Assembly (NCBI GenBank): GCA_024195585.1
Contig: SWBL01000461.1
Coordinates: 1-30,975 of the forward strand
Source: Aureobasidium sp. EXF-3400
Lineage: Eukaryota > Ascomycota > Dothideomycetes > Dothideales > Saccotheciaceae
Direction of reading: 5' to 3'
DNA length: 30,975 bases
In this document: one piece after another, positions 1 through 8,861 of the stretch
Layout: the number at the start of each line of letters is the position of its first letter
Position numbering within the stretch: position 1 is the first letter of the stretch
Program-made: the position numbers and the translations under genes
The notes under the pieces: model-generated
What the model was told of the DNA's origin: nothing
Seen by the model: only the letters and a program-made list of their open reading frames with translations
Database searches by the model: none

Positions 1-92
1 GCATCCCGTCCGCTCTGCCATACATAAGCAGTTGAACGGCAGATTAGTACTACGGTGGGTGACCACGTGGGAATCCCTGCTGCTGTATGTTT
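1..92 (+). rRNA. 5S ribosomal RNA, 3' portion (5' end outside window)
   Basis: The first ~90 bases read as the 3' three quarters of a fungal 5S rRNA. The segment starting CATCCCGTCCGCTCTGCC (helix III/loop region), then TTAGTAC, then GGGTGACCACGTGGGAATCC and the closing CTGTATGT follow the known 5S order and spacing. Fungal 5S RNAs are about 118-120 nt, so roughly 27-29 bases lie to the left of the window. Box C of the internal Pol III promoter falls around 55-80. A lone 5S copy among protein genes fits the dispersed 5S arrangement of Pezizomycotina. The body is certain to my eye; the exact 3' end is good to a few bases. Confidence 0.93.
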
Positions 93-106
93 TGCCTTTC
101 TTTTTT
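90..106 (+). terminator. RNA polymerase III terminator of the 5S gene
   Basis: A TTTT run at 90-93 ends the 5S RNA, followed by a second run of six T at 101-106. Pol III stops at oligo(T) on the coding strand, so the first run is the likely stop and the second a backup. Confidence 0.75.
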
Positions 107-321
107 GCTAATCGCACCTTCCGTATACATGTTTCTTCACATAGCAGCATTCTATGATTGCCCGTGATCATATCGTTGGTCCCACAGCCTTTTGAATACC
201 ACGGTTTGCTCTGGCTTTACTCCAGCAGACTCGAGATAAAGGATTTTTCGCCGATATCTTCCAAGGACGAATTGGCAGGAACAGAACGCCGACCGAGGTT
301 TCTTCACCTATAAGCGCTGGC

Positions 322-990
322 TCATGTTTGAAGTAGTGATCTGCCTTCTTCTCCAGCGAGCTTATGCTTCAGGTTGACTCGCGAGATTCTCTCTGCCTCT
401 ACTCTAGCAGCATGATCAAACCAAAACGTTATAACGTAACCAAATTCAGAGAGAAATGCGTACAGCAGAGTACTGTACATTCCAACACTGGATCTGTCCA
501 TAAACCTTTCCGCTTGTTCGGAAGGAGAATGCAAGAGTGATACGTTTTCTTGCTCCCACGCAACGTGATCTCTAGAGGAGATGATTGATCGCTGTGGACT
601 TTTGTATCCCCTGGCCATCACGTACGTACCACTGTCGTGTGACAACATTCCAAATATGCGGGCTGAGCAGTGAGCCAGTCTAAAGATCCCGGTGGCATCT
701 TTTGCTCGGTCTCTTGAGATGGTAAGAGATTCCGAGCAGTAAAGTTTAGTCGTACCGATATAGCTATAGAGCTCGTTAGACATTAGACTATAGGGTACGT
801 TCTGGTCTATGGTATCTACCTCATTGCTAAGCTGTACACTTTCGGGACTTATTGGGTAAGGATCGGTGCGATGGAGGACTTTCTTTGCCGGAGTGATCCA
901 ATGATGTCTTACTCTGAGTTGGGTGATAGGTGCCAAATCTCTTGATATCTTCCGTGATCTCGAATCGAATGGCCCTCTGGAATACGACAA
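322..990 (-). pseudogene. Open frame of unknown identity, possible 3' continuation of the TIR-like remnant
   Basis: A minus-strand frame stays open for about 222 codons but starts only at a TTG, so it has no start of its own. It overlaps the 3' end of the 827-1773 remnant in another frame (827-990). I recognise no domain in it. It could be the rest of the same broken gene reached through a second frame change, or chance. A conventional intron joining the two frames was looked for and not found: the only good donor (GTAAGA, near 910) would need an intron of about 34 nt or runs into a stop. Bases 107-321 hold nothing that I can assign. Confidence 0.25.
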
Positions 991-1773
991 GCGACTCTCT
1001 CCGGCCTTGTTTCAAAGATGCTAGGCCTGTACGGTAGTGTTGTCGTATGAGGTAGACGATCTTTGGAAGCTGCTTATAAACCCGCTCGAGCAAAACGAAG
1101 AACAACTGATGGTACCGCACAGCTTCGTTGATCAAGAATGGGTCGAGAGGAGGAACGTTCAGATAGTGCTGTGTATGGCCGAGAAACTTGAGGTCGTCCG
1201 AGATTGTTTCAATGCCGTGTAGATTGACGGCAACGACCATGTAAGGGTTCCTATCCCAAGCTGTACGTAAGCCTACCAGGCCTATCTCTGTCAAGACGTG
1301 ATGGAACCAAGGCTGCTTGATGTGGCTTTCCACTACAGCTCTTATTTTCCCCTGAGTAGACCGAGCCATCTCTGAAAGCATATTTGACTCAACATGGAGA
1401 CCATGTCTCGAATTCTTGGATTCATGTAGACCCACAGTTCTCAGTCCTTTGACGTACTTGCGTCCTTCCTTACTGGTACAGCATGTCTGCAAAGCCTCCG
1501 AATGGAACAGAACGATTTTGTCCACTCAGAAACACTTTCTGGTAGTATGCAAAACTGGTTTTCGAGAATATCATGTCTTGCTCTATGACCAGGAGCATCA
1601 GACCTGAGTGTTGGACCCCGGTCCGAGCGACATTTGGCACCTATTACGTTTAGGTGTGAGATCAGTTCGCACACCACTCGGCTATCTGCTCTAACAAGTG
1701 TGGGATTATCATGAGCGTAGATGACAAAAAGGCTCGGTGCATCATGACTGTTGAAGAAACCAGACAAGCTCAT
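827..1773 (-). pseudogene. Frameshifted remnant of a TIR/SEFIR-like fungal protein (NLR-type N-terminal domain)
   Basis: Two minus-strand frames form one protein-like sequence. The first (from an ATG at 1773) has a TIR/SEFIR-like box 1, SLFVIYAHDNP, then a helix and a beta-strand ending GAKCRSD, then ILENQFCILPES. The reading then moves by one base near 1522-1527 into the second frame, which continues at once with VDKIVLFHSEAL and later PWFHHVLTEIGL and YHQLFFVLLERVY. This order matches my memory of a family of fungal proteins whose N-terminal TIR/SEFIR-like domain precedes NLR or unknown modules. The two halves abut within about 3 codons, so an intron cannot explain the shift. No NACHT or repeat domain follows. 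A pseudogene is the simplest reading; a sequencing error is the alternative. The family assignment is inference. Confidence 0.55.
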
Positions 1774-1841
1774 ATCGAAGCAGACTTCCTCAAAGAGGAC
1801 TCTTAGCACTAGACACAATAATAATAAGCCGTTGTGTTGAC

Positions 1842-2153
1842 TTAAATTGGAATAGATTCTGTTGAGAACTGTAGGTATGACAGTAGCTTACTCTCTTCTA
1901 GTGCGGCTTTGGCTTCTGGCACTGGTAACTCGACCTGAGGCATGTCGAACTCTTGGTAGCCATGACTAGTTGCCACTGGGGGATTGGAGGTGATTCTAGA
2001 ACCACTATCTGGTCCCAGGTCTTCAGATCGATTCCTCAAAGAAGTCTCACGTCGTTTGTTGATTAGGTTGTTCTGCCACCGGAAGCCTAAGAGGTTGATT
2101 ATGCAATTCAGGATAACAAGAATTATCCCGGTACACAATAATAGGTCAGTCAT
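1842..2153 (-). CDS. Doubtful small single-pass membrane protein (103 aa)
   Basis: The open frame has an ATG at 2153; the same frame also has an ATG at 2273, which would add 40 residues. The protein opens with a clear hydrophobic helix (residues 3-23: DLLLCTGIILVILNCIINLL), followed by a basic segment with KRRETSLRNR and a polar tail. That order suggests an N-out/C-in signal anchor if expressed. I recognise no family. It lies in a poorly conserved-looking stretch between a pseudogene and a nuclease gene, so it may be chance. Confidence 0.25.
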   Translation of the reverse strand: MTDLLLCTGIILVILNCIINLLGFRWQNNLINKRRETSLRNRSEDLGPDSGSRITSNPPVATSHGYQEFDMPQVELPVPEAKAALEESKLLSYLQFSTESIPI

Positions 2154-2738
2154 TGTCAGAACTTGAGGAACTCGATACACAAGCGAACGAGGTTGTGTCA
2201 ATTGTGGGTGATTGGGAAATGCAAATGGTGATAGATGTGTCGATATTGATTCAGCTGGGCTTGCAGTGTGCATTCGGACAGTTTACCTCGTACATATATA
2301 TATAGGCGCCGGTCAAGGTGATCATCCAGTGACAGCGCTCCTTGCTGCAAGCCACCATGCAGCTAATGGCACACTGGCCACAGTTCGGGAGACGAAAATA
2401 TTGTGAGCAATCAAGAGACCGTAGCAGCCACTGTCGAGGGAAGGTATTCAGGTGTTGACCCCTGAACTTTTGCACACAAGCAACGATTTCTTGCATCGCT
2501 GGATTTTGGTGAGTTGAGAAAGTTGATACCTGAGGCAGGTTTGGACATGTCACAAGTCTTCTTCTCGACAAGCTTTGGTTATGATGATAGCCGGATTCGA
2601 GACAATATTAACAAAAAGTTTTGGAGGTGTGCATCTCGAACAAGACCCATCAGAAGAAGAGCGGAGCAAGCTCAGAGAAAAGCAAAATTAGCGGAACAGG
2701 CTGTGATGGAACCATGAACCGCAAGAGCAGAGCGTGCA
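2154..2738. other. Intergenic, no supported gene
   Basis: About 585 bp between the small membrane ORF and the 3' end of the exonuclease-like gene. Short open frames occur on both strands, including a Cys-rich one at 2251-2571 (minus) and a 67-codon one at 2514-2717 (plus). None has a domain, a convincing start context or conserved-looking composition. A TATATATATA-like stretch lies near 2294-2304, upstream in the minus sense of the small membrane ORF. Confidence 0.5.
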
Positions 2739-3719
2739 TCAGGATTTTGGCCTCATGATCCGCAGCGTCAGTTTAGGAGAGCCTATGTCTTGGGGTGGCT
2801 GTACAGATGCCACACCCTCAGGCCGTCTAACAAAGGAGCCAGAAGCCATAGAGTTGATCCCAGATGTCGGACTTCTAACCAGACGTCGAACCAATTGCCA
2901 TGCTTTAGATCGACCAGAAAGCAACACCCCAGCTAGTGAAGAGCTATATTCAGGCTCTCTAAGAAGTCCTGGCTGTAATGAAAGCATCAGCAGGATATGC
3001 ATATTGTAGAACGCGTCGTTGCCTGCGTTGTGGAAAGCGTGATTGCTTTCAAACTTGAAGTCTTCAGTCTGTTGCTTGGGCGAGAACAGTCTAATCACGT
3101 CCGCTGGCGTGGCGTTTCCTGGGCTTGAGTTCACAAGGAATCTCCAGAGCTCTGAGAGGCGACCAGGTAATGTCTCCCGGCATTGACTGGCTAGAGTATA
3201 GGTATCCACGATGGCAACAATATTCGGCTCGTTACGCAACTCGTAGCCCAATGCATGGTTGAGCTTTTCAATATCGTTGTTCAGAGCATGTCCGACAAGG
3301 ATATACACCCGATCATGATGCAACTTGAGGTATGGTCGTATCGCTGACAAAGGCACTCGATGCTCAAGAGCTCCGAAGAGAAACGGCCGGCGTTGGCCAG
3401 TTTTGAATCGAAACTGACGAGGCTTAACATGTTTCGCCCATTCCAATGCGGAAGGACCAGGACTAATGTTCTTGACGTCTCGGGTATCGAAGGTTGAGAT
3501 ACCCAACTCTGTGAGATCAGCCTTGGTGCCTTCGGTATCGATTGCTATGAAAATAGCATCCTTGGGTGCGCGTACGGGCTTGGATCTTAACCCAAGGCTC
3601 GAACGAACAAATGCGATGCATTTGTTGCTCAACCGGTGTTTAGTTTTAGACAGAGGTGCCGACTCGGGTTGCAGTTGATTCTCATGACTTTTGGACCGGG
3701 TAAGCGAAAATGCACTCAC
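2739..3719 (-). CDS. DEDDh exonuclease-like protein, Gfd2/YDR514C type (RNase H fold)
   Basis: A single-exon frame encodes 326 residues. It carries the DEDDh pattern in order: motif I, FIAIDTEGT, with D61 and E63; motif II, LVGHALNND, with D149; motif III, HNAGNDA, with H230 and D235 (H-x4-D). All four acidic residues and the histidine expected for two-metal 3'-5' exonuclease chemistry are present, so the protein is probably active. Residues 1-52 are basic and likely disordered; the fold spans about 55-250; the tail to 326 is basic and Ser/Pro-rich. The layout fits the fungal Gfd2/YDR514C-like DEDDh family, whose substrates are poorly defined. It reads towards the TIR-like remnant and shares a 1.2 kb upstream region with glucokinase. 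Nuclease class is well supported; RNA versus DNA substrate is unknown. Confidence 0.8.
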   Translation of the reverse strand: MSAFSLTRSKSHENQLQPESAPLSKTKHRLSNKCIAFVRSSLGLRSKPVRAPKDAIFIAIDTEGTKADLTELGISTFDTRDVKNISPGPSALEWAKHVKPRQFRFKTGQRRPFLFGALEHRVPLSAIRPYLKLHHDRVYILVGHALNNDIEKLNHALGYELRNEPNIVAIVDTYTLASQCRETLPGRLSELWRFLVNSSPGNATPADVIRLFSPKQQTEDFKFESNHAFHNAGNDAFYNMHILLMLSLQPGLLREPEYSSSLAGVLLSGRSKAWQLVRRLVRSPTSGINSMASGSFVRRPEGVASVQPPQDIGSPKLTLRIMRPKS

Positions 3720-4281
3720 AATGCTACTAGGCGTGTATGCTCATGGCTACTTAATCAACTGCCTATCGGGAAAGACCTACTCGGAGTTGGTGTCAGAGGA
3801 CACGATTCGCTTGGGGGTGCTAGTGTTCCCATGGAGCCCCTCAATGCTTCTCGGCTCTTCAGGTCGGCGTGTTTGGGCAAAGCTCGGTGCCGAGTCAGAG
3901 AATGAAGCCGAGTGATTCGAGAAGAAGCTGAAACCAAGCCGTGGTGGTGCAAGAACAAGGGAGCACGTTTGAACAACAAAATTCAACCGACGAATTTGAC
4001 CAACACCAGTCAGACGAGGGATGGTCATGAGCAGGGGCTACGACCGTTACCGAGAGGCCTGTCTGGCTAGCAGGGGACGACAAGCAAGAATCGATGATAG
4101 GGAAGTGGGTGAGCCGGATAGGTTCGAGGCTGAAAGCGAAAACAAGAGAGGCTCCGTAGAAGTACCGGACGCTTTGGCAATTTTGCGGTTGGGCGCGGAG
4201 AATGACGAGTGGGAGGATGGAGAATGGTGAGATGATACGTTGGAGACGAGAGAGGGGAAAGGCGGAGGACAGGTGATGCGC

Positions 4282-4310
4282 GGTCAACAGAGCAGCTCAC
4301 TTTGTTGACC
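4282..4310. repeat. Near-perfect inverted repeat upstream of glucokinase
   Basis: GGTCAACAGAG at 4282-4292 is matched on the opposite strand by CTTTGTTGACC at 4300-4310, 10 of 11 positions, around a 7-base centre. The outer seven bases (GGTCAAC/GTTGACC) are perfect. It could be a dimeric transcription-factor site or a small hairpin; no known fungal regulator site was matched with confidence. Confidence 0.6.
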
Positions 4311-4596
4311 TGGTATAAGGAAGGCGCGCTTGGTCAATGTAGAAGGAGCGTCCACCATGCGTTCTCCGGCATCAACGAGACGCTGTCAAAAGGCAGGAAG
4401 TGACGCAGGTGGATGTGGTTTGGCGCACGCACCCACGAACTTTTAGCTGTCGAGTCTCGATGCGATAGATCAGAGACGATGCCAAAGGTCAAGACCCGAC
4501 ACGGCCCTGTCCAAGACATCAGGTAATAGCAGGTTTAGGCTTGCTACTTAATTCCCTCTCGTCTCGCGTACAAGATCCGAGTGCTGCCCCTCTGCC

Positions 4597-4760
4597 CATA
4601 AATACATATCCTCACGCTGGCGCTCCACCGACGCACCAGATCTCTCCCAACTCCTTCATCTCGCTCCCCATCCTCATCTCGCGCGGCAGACCCACCCTTT
4701 CTCCGCGACCTCCGATCTGAAAAAGGATCGTTTCTCTCTCGCTCACTGTACGCTGTCGCC
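4597..4760 (+). promoter_or_regulatory. Putative glucokinase core promoter / CT-rich leader
   Basis: A TATA-like stretch, CATAAATACATAT (4597-4609), is followed by about 150 bp strongly rich in C and T on the coding strand. CT-rich blocks next to the start of transcription are common in strongly expressed ascomycete genes. The coding start is at 4965, so the leader would be about 250-330 nt. This is composition-based inference. Confidence 0.4.
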
Positions 4761-4964
4761 CTCCTCGTACTCGTCCTCAGTGTCCAACTTTTGCTCGTGC
4801 CCCGCTTCATAGCTTCACTACGCAAGCCAAGTCAGCCACTAAACTCGGGTCGTTCTGACTTTTGTCGCTACAACCCCTCCAATCCTTTCCTACAGGACTT
4901 GATTTGTCTCCATACCACCGAAGACCACACAAGCACACTGTTCGATACGTCGGCACCTCGCAAT

Positions 4965-6628
4965 ATGGGTCTTGCACAAGAAGCCGCCCGTGTGGCCGCC
5001 GAGTTCGAGTACTCGGATGACCAGGTCAACAAGGCCGTCAAGGCTTTCATTCGCCAGATGGGTATGTCTACTGATTTGAAGCCTTCCAGTATGGGCAACT
5101 AGCTGACCATTGGACTCAGACGAGGGCCTGCAAAAGTCTGGCACCACTATGAGCCAGATTCCCACCTACGTGACTGCTGTTCCCAACGGAACCGAGAAGG
5201 TAAGCCTGAACTGCTTCAACGAGCTCGAGACAATTCTGACAAAAATAGGGTCTCTACATGGCCGTTGATCTTGGTGGCACCAACTTCCGTGTCTGCTCCA
5301 TCAACCTTCACGGTGACAGCACTTTCTCCCTCACTCAGTCCAAGGTCGCCATCCCCCGCGAGCTCATGGTCGCCCAGACCAGCAAGGAACTCTTCTCTTT
5401 CCTCGCAAAGCAGATTGCTACTTTCCTTCAAACCCACCACGGCGAACACTACCACGCTACCATCCGCAGACGTGCCACCATCCACTCCGAGAGTGGCTTC
5501 AAAGAGCAGGAGATCTTTAACTTGGGCTTCACCTTCTCTTTCCCCGTCGAGCAAGTTGGCATCAACAAGGGTACTTTGATTCGCTGGACAAAGGGCTTCG
5601 ACATTGCCGATGCTGTTGGCAAGGACGTTTGCAAGCTTCTCCAGGATGAGATTGATGCTCTGCACCTGCCTGTCCGCGTCGCTGCCCTGGTCAACGACAC
5701 CGTCGGAACCCTCATGGCTCGTTCATACACCTCCCCCGGCAAGACCGGCACTCTTCTGGGTGCCATCTTTGGTACTGGTACCAACGGTGCCTACGTCGAG
5801 AAGCTCGACAAGGTCAAGAAGCTGGATCCCAACAGCTCCGATGTCGATAAGACCACCGGTGAGATGATCATCAACACCGAGTGGGGTTCGTTCGACAACG
5901 AGCTTTCCGTCCTCCCCAACACTCCTTACGACAACTCATTGGACAAGGAGACTCCCAACCCCGGTATCCAGATGTTCGAAAAGCGCATTTCGGGTATGTT
6001 CCTGGGTGAGATTCTTCGTCTGGCCATTGTCGACCTCGTCAAGGAGCGCAAGACCGGTCTCTTCAGCGACGAGAACAGTAGCAGCAACGATGTTCACAGC
6101 ACCACCTGCCTTGCCGAGAACAGCCCCCTGTGGCAAGCCTGGGGTCTTGACACCAGCTTCCTGTCCATCGCTCACGGCGACAACAGCAACGGCTTCAAGG
6201 TCACTCGCCAAACTCTGGACAAAGACTATGGCGTCCACGCCGCCAGTGCCGAGGATGCTGAGGCCGTCAAGCTGATCGCCGCCGCCATTGGCAAGCGTGC
6301 CGCTCGTCTGTCCGCTGTTGCCATTGCCGCCGTCGTTCTCGCAACCGACAAGCTCTCATCACCCAAGGATATCGCCACTGCTGACGACACAACCGTCAAC
6401 GAGGACGAGATGGTCGATGTCGGTGTCGACGGCTCGCTCGTCGAATTTTACCCCGGCTTCGAGGAGTACATCAGAGAGGCTCTCCAGCAAATCGAGGGCA
6501 TCGGCAAGCACGGCGAGAAGCGCATCCGCATCGGTATCGCTAAGGACGGTAGCGGTGTCGGAGCTGCTTTGATCGCTCTTGTTGCCGACAAGCTGGCCAA
6601 GCAGGAGAACCTCAAGCAGTACGAGTAA
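4965..6628 (+). CDS. glkA: Glucokinase (hexokinase family, GlkA type)
   Basis: Three exons, 4965-5061, 5120-5199 and 5249-6628, give 518 residues. Introns are GTATGT...CTCAG (branch CTGAC) and GTAAGC...ATAG. The enzyme phosphorylates glucose with ATP in the cytosol. The phosphate-1 loop is VDLGGTNFR (residues 65-73). FTFSFPV follows, and TKGF (173-176) and VNDTVG with catalytic D209 form the sugar site; FGTGTNGAYV (233-242) is the next glycine loop. The N-terminus without a hydrophobic anchor and the reading LYMAVDLGGTNFRVCSI match fungal glucokinases rather than hexokinases, which read LALDMGGTNLRVCE from memory. The length is slightly above the usual ~495 because of small polar insertions, for example around LSSPKDIATADDTTVNED. 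The start is chosen because exon 1 (MGLAQEAARVAAEFEYSDDQ) aligns with the family N-terminus. Confidence 0.95.
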
Positions 6629-6851
6629 AGAAGCAACGATTTTCCAGATTCTTTTCTTACGGTTGCACAAAATCCTTTGACGCATTGAGCATGCGGAACA
6701 AATTTGGGAGGGCGTTCTTCTTTCTTTCTTGACATATCTTTCAAGCCGGTACATTTGTGTACATATATCCCAGTACATTGACCACTTTATTTTTGCAAAC
6801 CATGAACACACATTGCCATCTATTTCGTGATTTTGTGAAAGTGATCGCTCT

Positions 6852-7661
6852 CTAGGGATCGTTATTCCTCACGCTCATCCCATGATCCAGCAAGTCTCTA
6901 GGACCAATCTCTCTCCTCAACACATACGCACCCTGCGGAGTCAACCTTCGATAATAACACTGCTCCAAATGCGTCTCTCTAAACCCTCGTTTAGCATACC
7001 ATTCTCTAGCCTCTTGACTGTGCTCCCACACATGTGCTCCCACAGCATTAACCCCATACTTAGTGATTCCCCTCTGAATCATCACATTCAACAACCAACT
7101 CGCAACTCCATAACTTCGGAACGGCGATAACACGCCCAACGTACTGATATATAAGATCTTATCTTTGGGAGTTGCTTGAGTAGATGGATCAGGAAGGATC
7201 CGGCATCGTATTCCTCCTATGACTCTGCCAGGGGTTGTTGATGAGGTGCTAGGATCATCGTGCCAGAGAGCTAGGAGAGTGAGGTCTGAGGCAGTGGGGT
7301 CCGAGAGGATTTCTTTGTAGAAGGTGGAAGGGTAGGGTATTGGTAGCAATAAAGTGTTTAGGCGTTGGAAAGATGGGATGAGGGATTTGTCGCAGGGGAC
7401 TAGGGTGATGTTTTTGACTAATTGGGTTGGTTGGTGTGAGAATGGTAGACTTGATTTTGTTATCGTTGTTGGTGGAGTTGGTTGTGAGGTCAGGGTTGGT
7501 TGAGGTGTTGGCGGTTGTGGAGGTGATAGAGTAGAGCCATTTTGATTTTGAAGAGTGTCTGAATATGTTGATGGGGATTCATCATCATTCACTGCAGAAG
7601 AAGCAGTGGATCGCTTGACAGCCGCAGATTTCTTGAACCAAGTGGTGATTGATGTCTGCAT
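6852..7661 (-). CDS. Naa50-type N-alpha-acetyltransferase (GNAT) with N-terminal PIP-box-like motif
   Basis: A single exon encodes 269 residues. Residues 84-251 form a GNAT domain closest to Naa50 (San/NAT5), which acetylates protein N-termini with acetyl-CoA, often as part of NatA/NatE. Seen: the substrate loop LLPIPY (105-110, Naa50 FPVSY), YISTLGVLSPFRSYGVA with the R-x-x-G-x-A acetyl-CoA loop (R182-A187), AHVWEHSQEAREWYAKRGF (209-227) and the closing YYRRLTP. The tyrosine and histidine that act in human Naa50 (Y73, H112) correspond to Y171 and H210, so it is probably active. Unusually, residues 2-9 (QTSITTWF) fit the PCNA-interacting PIP box Q-x-x-I-x-x-aromatic-aromatic, followed by KK and a ~70-residue Pro/Thr/Ser linker. 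It ends convergently with glucokinase and diverges from Mic19. Family call strong; PIP function inferred. Confidence 0.85.
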   Translation of the reverse strand: MQTSITTWFKKSAAVKRSTASSAVNDDESPSTYSDTLQNQNGSTLSPPQPPTPQPTLTSQPTPPTTITKSSLPFSHQPTQLVKNITLVPCDKSLIPSFQRLNTLLLPIPYPSTFYKEILSDPTASDLTLLALWHDDPSTSSTTPGRVIGGIRCRILPDPSTQATPKDKILYISTLGVLSPFRSYGVASWLLNVMIQRGITKYGVNAVGAHVWEHSQEAREWYAKRGFRETHLEQCYYRRLTPQGAYVLRREIGPRDLLDHGMSVRNNDP

Positions 7662-7862
7662 GATTGAGGAAGACGCGTTGAGCCGTGTGAACTTGGTGTA
7701 AGGCGAGTTTAATTGGATTTTTTATTCCTTTGGCCGGGTCGGAGCAATGCGGTCTTGGCGATTGACGCAGCAGCAGCGAGCATAGCGACAGACGAACGAA
7801 CGATTGACACTCTCTGCAATTGAACGTCTTAACTACACCTTCCACATCACATCTACTCAGCT
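7662..7862. promoter_or_regulatory. Shared divergent promoter of the Naa50-like gene and Mic19
   Basis: Only 201 bp separate the two start codons, so both genes must use overlapping upstream sequence. A GCAGCAGCAGCGAG-like purine/GC-rich stretch sits near 7768-7782 and no clear TATA box is visible, in line with constitutive genes. Confidence 0.5.
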
Positions 7863-8539
7863 ATGGGTTCCGGAAGCTCCAAGCCGCAAGGCTCGCAATA
7901 TGTCTTTGCTGCGTACGAATTGGCCCTCCACTCCCATGCGATAACCTTGAACTGACAAGCCCCAACAGAGACAGTCCCGTCAGCTTCTCACCTTCGGTCG
8001 TCGACTCGCTACAGAACAGCCCCGAGGTAATTGGAAACCACCATACTAAAGGAAACTACGGACCCAATCTCTGACAAAAGACACCAAAGTCCGATTCGAC
8101 CCGTTCGCGCAACCAAGAACTCTTGATCCAACAGCGCGTAACCGAAGAACTCGAGCGCATCCGCAAAGAAGAAGCCGCCCGCCTCGCCCAATACACCGAG
8201 CGCCTGACCCCTTCCACCGACGACGAGCCCTCCTCCACCGACTCCTCCTCTCCCTCTCTCAAGGAAAAGCTCTCCTCAGCCCTCACACCCTCCTCCTCGC
8301 AGTCCAAATCCCGCAGCAACGACAGCGTGTCAAAAGAAGTCGCCGAGTTGCGCAAGAAACTCGAGTCGCGCAAGAAGCTCGATCAGACCGATGCTTCGCT
8401 GGAAAAGGCAAAGGATGGGCTTGTGCAGTGTTTGAGGTTGAACGATCGCAGACCTTTGGATTGCTGGGAGCAGGTTGAGGCTTTCAAGGCTGAGGTTGCC
8501 AAGTTGGAGCAAAAGTTTGTTGACAGAGCTCTGCGATGA
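7863..8539 (+). CDS. MIC19: MICOS complex subunit Mic19 (CHCH domain)
   Basis: Three exons, 7863-7912, 7969-8026 and 8081-8539, give 188 residues; introns are GTACGA...CAACAG and GTAATT...AAAAG. Mic19 is a peripheral inner-membrane protein on the intermembrane-space side that, with Mic60, builds crista junctions. The N-terminus MGSGSSKP is an N-myristoylation signal (G2, S5/S6). Next come the conserved DSPVSFSPSVVDSLQNSPE, then a long charged coiled coil (about 45-130). The C-terminus carries CLRLNDRRPLDCWEQVEAF, with the two cysteines spaced C-x10-C rather than a twin C-x9-C. I recall a single cysteine pair also in yeast Mic19, so this is expected. The first exon holds only 16 whole codons and is easily missed by automatic annotation. 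Confidence 0.93.
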
Positions 8540-8861
8540 GTGTGTCTATCCGATTCTGGCAGCTGTTCTTTGCCATGTCTTTGGGTGTCTATGTGGGTTT
8601 GGCGAAGTCTGGACTTGGGATACTCCAAAGACATTGGTAATCGTGGGCTGGGAAAGAACGATTGTGCAAGAGACATGATTACATTGCACCACGAAGAAAA
8701 AGCAACACTACCTGAGCAAGATCCTTGTCTTTCCATAGAAATTCGCCCACATCATTTCCCAAATATTCATCCATGTATAAATTTCCTGTTTATTAATCCC
8801 TTGGTTCTCAAAAAATCTAATCCATATAACTAACACAACAGCTCGATCTCTCAAAACCAAA
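8540..8861. other. Convergent 3' intergenic region
   Basis: 322 bp between the stop codons of Mic19 (plus) and the membrane protein (minus). It becomes AT-rich after about 8750 (ATAAATTTCCTGTTTATTAA region), as expected for overlapping 3' untranslated regions and poly(A) sites. No gene is supported. Confidence 0.5.

Larger units (their letters stand above)
3720..4964. other. Divergent intergenic region between the DEDDh gene and glucokinase
   Basis: About 1.25 kb with no convincing gene. Overlapping short frames at 3755-4300 on both strands lack domains and look like chance open stretches. The right part (about 4545-4960) is pyrimidine-rich on the plus strand, typical of the core promoter and 5' leader of a highly expressed fungal gene. 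An imperfect inverted repeat (4282-4310) is listed separately. Confidence 0.6.

Noticed and set aside
3755..4300. Cluster of short frames upstream of glucokinase
   Set aside because: Several overlapping frames on both strands are open at once, with no domain or splice structure; treated as non-coding.
5216..5784. Minus-strand open frames inside glucokinase
   Set aside because: Shadows of a C-biased coding strand; no domain, and glucokinase is unambiguous.
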